Source of the DNA: JANMDR01 sp031376425
GTDB taxonomy: Bacteria; Pseudomonadota; Gammaproteobacteria; Burkholderiales; Usitatibacteraceae
Length of the DNA: 64,000 nucleotides
Assembly: GCA_031376425.1 (NCBI GenBank)
Contig: JANMDR010000060.1
Span: forward strand, 18,043 to 82,042
Direction: 5' to 3'
Positions 18,613 through 26,954 of the stretch are shown here, in pieces. A program made the position numbers and the translations under genes. Positions within the stretch are counted from its first letter, which is position 1, and the number at the start of each line of letters is the position of its first letter. The notes beneath the pieces were generated by a model. The model was given only the letters and a program-made list of their open reading frames with translations. It was not told the DNA's origin and searched no databases.

Positions 18613-19398
18613 TTACTTAGCACCAGCAACGGCCGGTGTGGCAACGACATCTGGTTTAACAACCTTAGGTTTGACTGTAGTTTTTGCTGCCACAGCCGTT
18701 GTGGGTGCTGCCGCTGCGATACTTACACCGGCTGCTGCGCCTGTTACGGGCTTCTTCATTGTTGTCCGTACTTGCGCAACGAGAGTATCGATTACAGCTA
18801 ATAAATGCGCCGGGCCTTGTGTTTGCGATGCCATATATCTACCAGCCACAATCATTGTTGGCGTAGAGGCAATTTTGTACGTTTCGGCAAGTTTAGCGGC
18901 ACTCTTTGTTTTTGCATCAACAGAAAATGACTTGCGCATGGTTTCAAATGCATTGGTATCAACGCCTTGTTTAGCCAACCACTTATTTTGATCTGCTGGG
19001 CTCGCCAAGATCACGCCGTCACGATTTGCTGCATCAAAAACTTTTTCATGCAGTTTGTTAACCAAACCCATTGCCTCTAAGGTGTAGTACAACGGCGCGT
19101 TATCAATGCCGCGCATATTAAATCCAGGTATCGCGGCGGGCACACGTCGCACCACGATATCTGGGCCTTGCTTTTTAATCCATTCAGCCATCACCGGCTC
19201 AAGGGCACCGCAATGTGGGCAGCCATAAGCGAAGAACTCTAAAATCTCAATTTTGCCGTCGTCAGGCATACTTTGCGGCGTCTTAAGTACGGAATAATCA
19301 CGGCCCACCACAAATTGCGCTGCTGCGGGAGCGGCACTGATTGCAGCGACTAATCCAGCTAGAGCGATAGCCGCAAACGATTTCAATTTTGACAACAT
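18613..19398 (-). CDS. Periplasmic DsbA-like thiol oxidoreductase, CPHC active site
   Basis: 261 residues from the ATG at 19398, chosen because GAGGAAAAG precedes it and it opens a normal signal peptide (cleavage after AAPAAAQ near residue 28). Thioredoxin-fold domain with FFAYGCPHC; the active site is Cys60-Pro-His-Cys63 and the cis-proline lies in STPTM. Compared with the neighbouring paralogue it has an extra C-terminal tail of about 50 residues rich in Ala, Val, Thr and Lys. Likely catalyses disulfide formation in exported proteins. Confidence 0.9.
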   Translation of the reverse strand: MLSKLKSFAAIALAGLVAAISAAPAAAQFVVGRDYSVLKTPQSMPDDGKIEILEFFAYGCPHCGALEPVMAEWIKKQGPDIVVRRVPAAIPGFNMRGIDNAPLYYTLEAMGLVNKLHEKVFDAANRDGVILASPADQNKWLAKQGVDTNAFETMRKSFSVDAKTKSAAKLAETYKIASTPTMIVAGRYMASQTQGPAHLLAVIDTLVAQVRTTMKKPVTGAAAGVSIAAAAPTTAVAAKTTVKPKVVKPDVVATPAVAGAK

Positions 19399-19513
19399 AT
19401 TCTTTTCCTCAAATAAAATTAAGCATAACTGTAATGCAACTACTTCGACTCTTGCCAGCAACAAAAATTCTCTACCGTAAAACAAAAAAATAGCGGCTTG
19501 GGAAAACTCCGTT

Positions 19514-20227
19514 TTAAGGTGTCTTTACTACCTTTTTAGCCGTATTCAATTGCGCTACAAGCTCTTCAACCTTCGCAAATAATAACTTAGGGCTGGGATT
19601 GCTACCTTGCGTCAGGGCGTAACGACCACCAACAGCAATGGTTGGTGTTGAGCGCAATTGATAATCAGCCGTCATTTTTCTAGCCTGTGCCACCTTAGCG
19701 CTTACGCCAAATGAAGCTGCAGCGGTATCATATTTACTCGGATCAATACCCTGCTTTTCAAGCCACGTACGCAATACCTTTGGATTTGCTAAAACTTCGC
19801 CTTCATTGTTTAAGGCAGCAAATACTTTTTCATGCATGGTCTTCAATAAGCCCATTGCTTCCAAGGTGTAATAAATGGGCGCGGAATCTACACCGCGAAT
19901 TGAAAAGCCATTTTCACTCACAGGAACACGGCGAAAGTTCACTTCAGGCCCAAGGGTTTTTACCCACTCAACCAGTCGCGGTTCCAATGCCGCGCAGTGG
20001 CCGCAGCCATAGGCAAAAAACTCAATGACTTCCACCTTGCCATTGTCGGGCGTAGCTTGGGGCGGGTTTAAGCGGACCACTTCCGGCAAGCCCTCTGCCG
20101 AGGCGGTAACTGGGACGAGAGTCGCTATAAAACCAAAGCTGAACAATATCGCTACCAGCGCACGTGGCCAACGAAAAGCGGATGGTAATCCGGATAATTT
20201 GCTACCTAAAACCTGTTGGGAATGCAT
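19514..20227 (-). CDS. dsbA: Periplasmic DsbA-like thiol oxidoreductase, CGHC active site
   Basis: 237 residues with an N-terminal hydrophobic export segment (about 22-44). The thioredoxin fold begins VEVIEFFAYGCGHC, so the active site is Cys75-Gly-His-Cys78, the dipeptide of eukaryotic protein disulfide isomerase rather than the Pro-His of classical DsbA. The cis-proline is in STPTI. It is about 40-50% identical by eye to the next gene downstream, so the pair is a tandem duplication. The gene symbol is tentative because either copy could be the main DsbA. Confidence 0.88.
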   Translation of the reverse strand: MHSQQVLGSKLSGLPSAFRWPRALVAILFSFGFIATLVPVTASAEGLPEVVRLNPPQATPDNGKVEVIEFFAYGCGHCAALEPRLVEWVKTLGPEVNFRRVPVSENGFSIRGVDSAPIYYTLEAMGLLKTMHEKVFAALNNEGEVLANPKVLRTWLEKQGIDPSKYDTAAASFGVSAKVAQARKMTADYQLRSTPTIAVGGRYALTQGSNPSPKLLFAKVEELVAQLNTAKKVVKTP

Positions 20228-20312
20228 AAAAATCCTTAAATATTAATTATCAACAGCCTTATGCTACTAGCGATTGCAACCAGCTTATAGCCCTCCGCGC
20301 TAGCGACAACGC

Positions 20313-21086
20313 TTACTCTACCTTCACCACGCTTGCCGTAATGCCGTTTTGCGCGAGCGCTGCACGCACGCGATTTACTTCTTCAATATTGCGATAAGTG
20401 CCAAGGCGTACTCGGTATAACGTGCCCTTGTCTGGCACGTTGACAGGCCGTACCGTCGCCTCATAGCCAGCAAAAGCAATTTTCGCCTTTAAACTTTCGG
20501 CATCAGATTCATTTTGAAACGCGCCCGCTTGCAGCGCGTAGTTTGGCCCACTACCGATTGGTGCGGGCAATGGCTGCGCTGCAGTTGGCAACGACGGCGC
20601 GATGACAGGACGCCCACTCAACGCTGTCCCTGGCGGTGTGGCTGGTGTAGTTGCTGTTGTAGGGGACGCTGGTTGCCCGACGGGAGTAGCTGCTACTGTA
20701 GGCTTAGGCACAACTGCGGGCGGCTTAGCAACATTACCGGCGGCAGAACCAGGTTTGTCGCCAGGCAAAATATCGTAGAACTCAAAGCGCGGTTTTGCGC
20801 CATCGGGAGCAACCTCGCCTGCTTTAAGCGCAGGCGATGCTACGCGCTGACTTGGCGTGCTTACCCCTGACGGCGGGGCGGCTTTCGCTAAGGGTTCAGG
20901 CTGCTTTACTTTGTCGACCACGTTAGCACTACCGCTATTACGACTCACGAAATAAGCGACTGTTAACGCAATCAACATGCCCAACAATAAGCCAATAATA
21001 ATGCCAATAAACATGGGATTTAGCCCGCGACCCTGCGGTTTGGCAGTGCTGCGGGTAGTGCGGGGGCCTTCGGTGTTTGAACTCAT
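20313..21086 (-). CDS. SPOR-domain inner-membrane protein (FtsN-like layout)
   Basis: 257 residues from the ATG at 21086; AGGA lies 9 bases before it, a better spacing than for the ATG two codons upstream. Short cytoplasmic tail, one membrane helix (about 25-47), a long Pro/Ala/Val-rich periplasmic linker, and a C-terminal SPOR domain (about 180-257, starting NYALQAGAFQNESDAESLK) that should bind denuded peptidoglycan at the division site. It follows argS by 23 bases. Confidence 0.9.
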   Translation of the reverse strand: MSSNTEGPRTTRSTAKPQGRGLNPMFIGIIIGLLLGMLIALTVAYFVSRNSGSANVVDKVKQPEPLAKAAPPSGVSTPSQRVASPALKAGEVAPDGAKPRFEFYDILPGDKPGSAAGNVAKPPAVVPKPTVAATPVGQPASPTTATTPATPPGTALSGRPVIAPSLPTAAQPLPAPIGSGPNYALQAGAFQNESDAESLKAKIAFAGYEATVRPVNVPDKGTLYRVRLGTYRNIEEVNRVRAALAQNGITASVVKVE

Positions 21087-21109
21087 GTGCATCTATCCTG
21101 TTATTCAGC

Positions 21110-22816
21110 TTACATTTTTTCCGGTGCGCTCACGCCCAAACAATCTAGGCCGTTACGCAGCACTTGTTTGGTTGCAGCGATTAACGCTAAACGCGCGAGC
21201 TTCAATTCCGTATCATCAACCAAGAATTTTTCGGCATTGTAATAGCTATGCAATTTTGCCGCCACTTCTGACAAATACGCTGCCACCAAATGCGGTGCCA
21301 ATTCGCGCGCAGCAATAGCAAGTTGTTCGGGAAACTCCGCCAACAAACGCAATAAATCGGACTCTACAGGCGCTTGAAGGCGACCTAAATTAGCAGCTTT
21401 CCAAGCGCTTTCCATACCACCACTTTGCGCGAACAATTCTTGCACGCGACAAATACGGGCGTGTGCATACTGCACGTAATACACCGGATTTTCTTCACTC
21501 TTGCTTTTGGCTAAATCAATATCAAAGTTTAGCTGCGAATCCGATTTACGCATTACAAAAAAGTAACGCGTAGCATCACGACCGACTTCGTCGATCAAAT
21601 CGCGCAAGGTTACATAGCTACCTGCTCGTTTAGAAATTTTTACTTCTACACCACCACGCATCACCGTAATCATCTGATGCAAAACATAGTCAGGATAACC
21701 CTTGGTGATGCCTATATTTAGTGCTTGCAACCCTGCTCGCACCCGTGCCAGAGTACCGTGATGATCAGCACCCAGCTCAGTAATAGCGCGTGTAAAACCC
21801 CGCTGCCATTTGGTAACGTGATAGGCCACGTCCGGTAAAAAATACGTATAGGTACCGTCAGACTTCTGCATTACCCGATCTTTATCATCACCAAAAGTAG
21901 TGGTGCGCAGCCACGTGGCGCCACCCTCTTCATAGGTATGACCACTGGCCTTTAAGCCCGCAACAGTTTTATCCACCAAGCCATCGCTATACAAGCTTGA
22001 TTCCAAATAATACTGATCGAACTTGACCGCAAACGCCTGTAAATCCAGGTCTTGCTCATGACGCAAGGCCGCTACCGCAAAAGCCCGTACTTGTTCAGCA
22101 TTTTCACCAGCCAAATCATCGGCATATTTCGCGGCATAGTCAGCCGCAATATCGCGAATATAGTCGCCCTGATAGCCATTCTCAGGAAAAGGCGCTGGCG
22201 TTTCTCCAGCCTTTAATATACCTTCCTTTAATAAACGTTCTTTTAACCGTGCCTGCACAGAAATTGTGAGCGTATCAATCTGCACGCCAGCATCATTATA
22301 ATAAAACTCGCGCGCTACCTTATAGCCCTGCCATTCCAGCAATCGCGCCAAGGTATCGCCCACCGCTGCGGCCCGTCCGTGCCCGACATGCAACGGCCCA
22401 GTAGGATTAGCAGACACAAACTCCACCATCACCGGCTCATTCGCGCCCACGGTACTCTTACCAAAGCTGTCACCCGCCGCCGCAATTGCCCCAATCACAC
22501 GGGTTTGCGCATGCGCGCTCAAGCGAATATTGATAAATCCAGGCCCCGCAATTTCTGGCATTTGCGCCAAAATACTATCCGCATCTATAGCCGGTAACGC
22601 CGCCAAAATACCTTCGGCAACATCACGTGGTTTTAATTTCAACACCTTCGCTAACTGCAAGGCACTATTCACCGCAAAGTGCCCATGATCGGGGTTCTTC
22701 GGCTTTTCTACTTCAATAGTAAAGCTGGCATCAGCCGCTAATTGCGGAAACGCTTTTAAGGTCGCAGTTTGGAAAATCTGCGCGATTAAAACTTTGTTTG
22801 GCTCAAAATGGGGCAT
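21110..22816 (-). CDS. argS: Arginyl-tRNA synthetase
   Basis: 568 residues. Class I synthetase: HIGH-equivalent HVGH at 143-146 within SANPTGPLHVGHGRAA, and the KMSKS-equivalent in VKISKRAGS. Anticodon-binding C-terminal domain with the final YNAEKFLVDD segment. It charges tRNA-Arg. Length and motif spacing are normal. Confidence 0.97.
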   Translation of the reverse strand: MPHFEPNKVLIAQIFQTATLKAFPQLAADASFTIEVEKPKNPDHGHFAVNSALQLAKVLKLKPRDVAEGILAALPAIDADSILAQMPEIAGPGFINIRLSAHAQTRVIGAIAAAGDSFGKSTVGANEPVMVEFVSANPTGPLHVGHGRAAAVGDTLARLLEWQGYKVAREFYYNDAGVQIDTLTISVQARLKERLLKEGILKAGETPAPFPENGYQGDYIRDIAADYAAKYADDLAGENAEQVRAFAVAALRHEQDLDLQAFAVKFDQYYLESSLYSDGLVDKTVAGLKASGHTYEEGGATWLRTTTFGDDKDRVMQKSDGTYTYFLPDVAYHVTKWQRGFTRAITELGADHHGTLARVRAGLQALNIGITKGYPDYVLHQMITVMRGGVEVKISKRAGSYVTLRDLIDEVGRDATRYFFVMRKSDSQLNFDIDLAKSKSEENPVYYVQYAHARICRVQELFAQSGGMESAWKAANLGRLQAPVESDLLRLLAEFPEQLAIAARELAPHLVAAYLSEVAAKLHSYYNAEKFLVDDTELKLARLALIAATKQVLRNGLDCLGVSAPEKM

Positions 22817-22905
22817 GAAGCGCAGGCTCAGTGATTTTATAACCTTCTATTATCGCGTAAATGGAGCTCAATAGGGCGGGAATTGGTAGGATTTTGGGTA
22901 AGGCA

Positions 22906-23376
22906 CTAGCCCAAAGTAATCGTCCCATCCACATACGGATCCGCTATTTTCAACTTCGCCAGCAATGCCACTTCCAAGGCTTCCATTACTTTAGCGTCTT
23001 TAGCATTGATGTGATCTAGCCCCGCCAAATGCAGCAATCCGTGGATGGTTAGGTGGGCGTAGTGATTTTGGGGGGGCTTTTTTTGTTCTTTGGCTTCGCG
23101 GTTTACTACCGGGGCGCAGAGCACAATATCACCCTCTAGGTTGCGACTTTTCTTATCGTGATAAACAAAGGTCAACACATTGGTGGCGTAGTCTTTGTCG
23201 CGAAAGGCGTTGTTTAGATTATGGCCTTCGGTTTGATTAACGATGCGGATGGTTAATGTAGCGCTATCAACATCGCAGCTTTGCAACGCTAGGCGTGCCC
23301 ATTTAATTAGGCTTTTTTCGTCAGGTACATGGGCAATTTGGCTGACACATTGCACATTAATATTACATTTTGCCAT
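22906..23376 (-). CDS. ybeY: Endoribonuclease YbeY (rRNA maturation factor)
   Basis: 156 residues. Zinc-binding H3xH5xH motif with His112, His116 and His122 in HLTIHGLLHLAGLDH. Acts in 16S rRNA 3'-end maturation and ribosome quality control. It begins 3 bases after the phoH stop. Within the gene a G7 run (23066-23072) falls in the less conserved part before the motif. Confidence 0.95.
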   Translation of the reverse strand: MAKCNINVQCVSQIAHVPDEKSLIKWARLALQSCDVDSATLTIRIVNQTEGHNLNNAFRDKDYATNVLTFVYHDKKSRNLEGDIVLCAPVVNREAKEQKKPPQNHYAHLTIHGLLHLAGLDHINAKDAKVMEALEVALLAKLKIADPYVDGTITLG

Positions 23377-23379
23377 GGT

Positions 23380-24411
23380 TTAGCGCTCGTTAGTGCGCCT
23401 AGTGCGGCCATTGGCTTCGTAGGCACCTACTATTGCCTGCACCAAAGGATGGCGCACAACGTCTTCAGCTTGAAACACGGTAAAGCCGATACCGCGTACG
23501 CCGTAAAGCACATTTCTGGCATCAATCAAGCCGCTGGTTTGACCATTGCGCAAATCTACTTGCGTAACGTCACCAGTGATCACGGCTTTGGTACCAAAGC
23601 CTAGTCTGGTTAGAAACATTTTCATTTGCTCAGGCGTGGTGTTTTGCGCTTCATCCAAAATAATGAAGGAATGATTCAGGGTGCGGCCACGCATAAAGGC
23701 CAATGGCGCGACTTCAATTTGATTGCGCTCAAACATGCGCGCTACTTTATCAAAGCCCATGAGCTCATAGAGTGCATCATAAAGTGGGCGCAGAAAGGGG
23801 TCTACTTTCTGCGATACGTCACCGGGTAGATAACCCAAGCGCTCACCGGCTTCTACTGTGGGGCGCGTCAGCAAAATGCGCTTCACGGTGTCACGTTCAA
23901 ACGCATCAACGGCAGCCGCAACAGCAAGGTAGGTTTTGCCAGTACCAGCAGGACCGACACCAAAGGTGATGTCATGCGTTTGCATTTGCTGCACGTATTC
24001 AAGCTGACGGTCAGTGCGGGCACGCAGATCAGCGCGGCGGGTGTGCAGGGGCAGTTCGCCCCTGAGTTCTAGCGCGCTTTTATCGGCTGCGATATTACTA
24101 ACGCGTCGTTTCGGGCGAGATTGTTCAATAGCCGCATCGTCAGTCCGCTCTACATATTCAAGCAGCGCTAGTTCAATATCTTCAGCATCCATTTTATCCG
24201 TGGCTTCAGCGTATAAGCGCGTGAGCACTTTGCCAGCCAACACGGCTTGGGATTTTTCGCCACTGATACTAAAGCGTTCGGAGCGATGCGAGATTGCCAC
24301 CGCTAGCGCATCTTCAATTTGCCGCAAATGGTTGTCTAACGCGCCACATAAGCCGGACAATCGACGGTTATCAACGGGGGTGAAATGCAGTTCTACTACA
24401 TGCTTTTTCAC
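23380..24411 (-). CDS. ybeZ: PhoH-like ATPase (YbeZ)
   Basis: 343 residues. P-loop GPAGTGKT at 153-160 and Walker B FIILDEAQN. Usual partner of YbeY in a ribosome- and RNA-associated complex; often annotated phoH although the phosphate link is weak. It starts 3 bases after the miaB stop. The first 100 residues contain the KH-like domain typical of this group. Confidence 0.93.
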   Translation of the reverse strand: MKKHVVELHFTPVDNRRLSGLCGALDNHLRQIEDALAVAISHRSERFSISGEKSQAVLAGKVLTRLYAEATDKMDAEDIELALLEYVERTDDAAIEQSRPKRRVSNIAADKSALELRGELPLHTRRADLRARTDRQLEYVQQMQTHDITFGVGPAGTGKTYLAVAAAVDAFERDTVKRILLTRPTVEAGERLGYLPGDVSQKVDPFLRPLYDALYELMGFDKVARMFERNQIEVAPLAFMRGRTLNHSFIILDEAQNTTPEQMKMFLTRLGFGTKAVITGDVTQVDLRNGQTSGLIDARNVLYGVRGIGFTVFQAEDVVRHPLVQAIVGAYEANGRTRRTNER

Positions 24412-24414
24412 TAA

Positions 24415-25806
24415 TTATTTTCCGTCTTCTACGATACTTCCACGCAAGGTGTAATGCATGGCTTCGTCAATCTTCAAGGTTACAAAGTGCCCGATATAGC
24501 TCGCGGCACCGGGGAAATTAACGACACGATTATTATCAGTACGGCCAGTCAATTCATTGTCATCACGCTTCGATGTGCCTTCCACCAACACGCGCTGTAA
24601 GGTGCCGAGCATGGCTTGGCTAATCACGCTTGCTTGTGCATTTAACTGATCCTGCAAAATTTTTAGGCGGGCGTGTTTGATTTCATACGAGGCATCATCG
24701 GGTAAATTAGCAGCCGGCGTGCCAGGGCGCGGGCTATAAATAAAACTATAGCTACCGTCAAAATTTACGTCCTTAACAAGCTTCAAGGTTTTGGCGAAAT
24801 CTTCTTCTGTTTCACCCGGAAAACCAACAATAAAATCACTTGTGATCGAAATATCTGGCCGCGCTTCGCGCACTTTACGAATAATGGATTTATATTGCAG
24901 CGCCGTGTAATTGCGCTTCATGGCGGATAAAATTCTGTCCGATCCTGACTGCACAGGCAAGTGCAGTTGCGAAACGAGTTTGGGCAACTTTACAAAGGCC
25001 TCGATTAAGCGCGGGGTAAACTCAACAGGGTGCGACGTGGTGTAGCGAATCCGTTCAACTGCTTCAATGCGCGATACGGCAGCGAGCAGCAGCGCTAAAT
25101 CTGCCGACGTGCCATCAACCATTTCGCCTAAGTAGGCGTTGACGTTTTGACCCAGCAGAATAATCTCCTTAACACCTTTGGCGGTAAGAGCATTTATTTC
25201 GGCCAGCACATCATTAAACGGGCGCGAAATTTCCTCACCACGGGTATAAGGCACCACGCAAAAACTACAATATTTGCTACAGCCTTCCATGATCGATACA
25301 TAGGCCGATACGCCCTCAACCCGCGCAGGGGGCAGATTGTCGAACTTTTCAATTTCAGGAAAGCTAATATCGACCTGACTCTGTCCGGTCGCGCGTTGCC
25401 GTTTTATTAGAGCGGGAATGCGGTGCAAGGTTTGCGGGCCAAAAACAAAATCAACATAAGGCGCACGCTCAACAATCGCATCGCCTTCTTGCGATGCCAC
25501 ACAGCCACCCACGCCAATTAGCATGCCCGGCTTTGACTCTTTTAACTCACGCAAACGGCCTAAATCACTGAACACTTTTTCTTGCGCTTTTTCGCGCACA
25601 GAACAGGTGTTGAGCAGCACAATATCCGCATCTTCAGCCGTTTCCGCTTTTTCGTAACCCTCAAATTCATGCAATACATCAGCCATTTTTTGGCTATCGT
25701 ATTCGTTCATTTGGCAGCCAAAGGTGCGGATGAAAACTTTTTTAGATTGCAGAGGCGCTAAATTGGGCTTTTTAACCTGCGCGTAGCGTGCGGATGAGCG
25801 TGTCAT
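24415..25806 (-). CDS. miaB: tRNA-2-methylthio-N6-dimethylallyladenosine synthase
   Basis: 463 residues. Radical-SAM methylthiotransferase acting on A37 of tRNAs that read UNN codons. Auxiliary cluster cysteines 31, 68 and 102; radical-SAM cluster CSKYCSFC with cysteines 176, 180 and 183; C-terminal TRAM domain ending YTLRGSIVED. First gene of miaB-ybeZ-ybeY. A tRNA gene lies 51 bases upstream and may share the transcript. Confidence 0.96.
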   Translation of the reverse strand: MTRSSARYAQVKKPNLAPLQSKKVFIRTFGCQMNEYDSQKMADVLHEFEGYEKAETAEDADIVLLNTCSVREKAQEKVFSDLGRLRELKESKPGMLIGVGGCVASQEGDAIVERAPYVDFVFGPQTLHRIPALIKRQRATGQSQVDISFPEIEKFDNLPPARVEGVSAYVSIMEGCSKYCSFCVVPYTRGEEISRPFNDVLAEINALTAKGVKEIILLGQNVNAYLGEMVDGTSADLALLLAAVSRIEAVERIRYTTSHPVEFTPRLIEAFVKLPKLVSQLHLPVQSGSDRILSAMKRNYTALQYKSIIRKVREARPDISITSDFIVGFPGETEEDFAKTLKLVKDVNFDGSYSFIYSPRPGTPAANLPDDASYEIKHARLKILQDQLNAQASVISQAMLGTLQRVLVEGTSKRDDNELTGRTDNNRVVNFPGAASYIGHFVTLKIDEAMHYTLRGSIVEDGK

Positions 25807-25857
25807 GCGGAGCTCCGAAGGGATCAGCAGCTTAGAAAAATGCTGAACCGAAAATAT

Positions 25858-25934
25858 TGGTGGCCAATCCCTGATTCGAACAGGGGACCTGCGGATTATG
25901 ATTCCGTCGCTCTAACCGGCTGAGCTAATTGGCC
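25858..25934 (-). tRNA. tRNA with CAU anticodon, probably elongator Met
   Basis: 77 bases with encoded CCA. Acceptor arms GGCCAAT and ATTGGCC pair fully; D arm GCTC/GAGC; T arm CCCTG/CAGGG with loop TTCGAAT. The anticodon loop ATCATAA gives CAU. The anticodon stem has four good pairs plus an A-C opposition at 27-43. CAU is shared by initiator, elongator Met and lysidine-modified Ile tRNAs. A paired first acceptor position excludes the initiator, and the GGAATCATAATCC core resembles betaproteobacterial elongator Met. Ile (k2C) remains possible. Confidence 0.9.
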
Positions 25935-26015
25935 AATATGCGCAAAACACCCGATTACAGCGGTGCAAAGCAACAGTGAAGGGGGCGAATTGTGACTTGG
26001 CTAGGCTATTTTGTC

Positions 26016-26043
26016 AAGAAAAATAGCGTGTTTTAGGCTATTT
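26016..26043 (-). terminator. Probable rho-independent terminator of the DUF1223 gene
   Basis: On the minus strand AAATAGC pairs with GCTATTT across a 9-base loop, followed by TTTCTT. The first arm contains the gene's own TAG stop codon. Seven pairs, A/T-rich, so only moderate strength. Confidence 0.5.
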
Positions 26044-26757
26044 ACAACTCAGCGCAGCCGCTTGCATTGTTTCGCCATTCACTGGATCATACACCACCAA
26101 ATTCACGCGCTGCGTAAAACTCTGCTCTTTTGGTAACGCCACAAAATTAAGTTTGGCACGCCCAGTTTGCGGTACCACTGTTTCATATTGGCGCACTACA
26201 AAATCATGTTTTAGCAACTCGCCACTATTTTCACCTGCTTTGACTTTAGTGGTGTGACCATCTTCGGTGAGGGTCCAATACGCTGCCCACGGTTTGTTGG
26301 GGTTATTGGGCACAATATCCGCGCTGTAATTGTTTCCCTTCAATCCGGCTGCAAGCACGATACTGGCTTGCGCGGGCGCTTCATTGCGCTTTAAAATGAA
26401 GGGTTGGGCGCTTTTGCCATCGCGCACAATTTGCGGGGTATATACCTGCGCCGACTTGTTCCACGCGGCAATTTGACGTTGACGGGCATTATTCGCCGTG
26501 GTCGAAAAACGATCTTTCCAGCCGATGTAATCCCAATAGCTCACATGAAACGACTGCACCACCGCGTTTTGGGCAATGGCGTTCGCTTTTTGCGTGCTTA
26601 ACCATTGATCAGCAGGTGGACACGAACTACAGCCTTCGGAAGTATAAAGTTCCACAACTTGATTTTGGGTAGCACCGGTGCGCGTTTCACATACGGCGGT
26701 TTGGGCAAGCGCGCTCGCAGACAAAGCGATGGCAGTAAGAACTAAAATGATACGCAT
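26038..26757 (-). CDS. Secreted DUF1223 protein (thioredoxin-like)
   Basis: 239 residues from the ATG at 26757, which opens a clear signal peptide ending ALAQ near residue 19; the upstream extension to 26964 has no family sequence and covers the divergent promoter region. Begins VVELYTSEGCSSCPPAD, a thioredoxin-like CxxC site (Cys-Ser-Ser-Cys) characteristic of DUF1223. Role in the periplasm unknown, probably redox. It is divergent from the sensor kinase gene at 26955. Confidence 0.88.
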   Translation of the reverse strand: MRIILVLTAIALSASALAQTAVCETRTGATQNQVVELYTSEGCSSCPPADQWLSTQKANAIAQNAVVQSFHVSYWDYIGWKDRFSTTANNARQRQIAAWNKSAQVYTPQIVRDGKSAQPFILKRNEAPAQASIVLAAGLKGNNYSADIVPNNPNKPWAAYWTLTEDGHTTKVKAGENSGELLKHDFVVRQYETVVPQTGRAKLNFVALPKEQSFTQRVNLVVYDPVNGETMQAAALSCK

Positions 26758-26954
26758 AATGACGCCTTTCCAAAAACATGGTTGTTTTGATTGTACGATG
26801 CTATCAAGGCATTGGATGCACCGTGCCAAAGTGGGTGTTAACGACGCTTTTCGCTGATTTCGTCGCTGTATTTTCGGCTTTGTCGGACGTAAGATGACAA
26901 TATTTACCCAACAGCTATGCTCCCTATTATTCCAACAACGGCAAGGAGCCTTCA

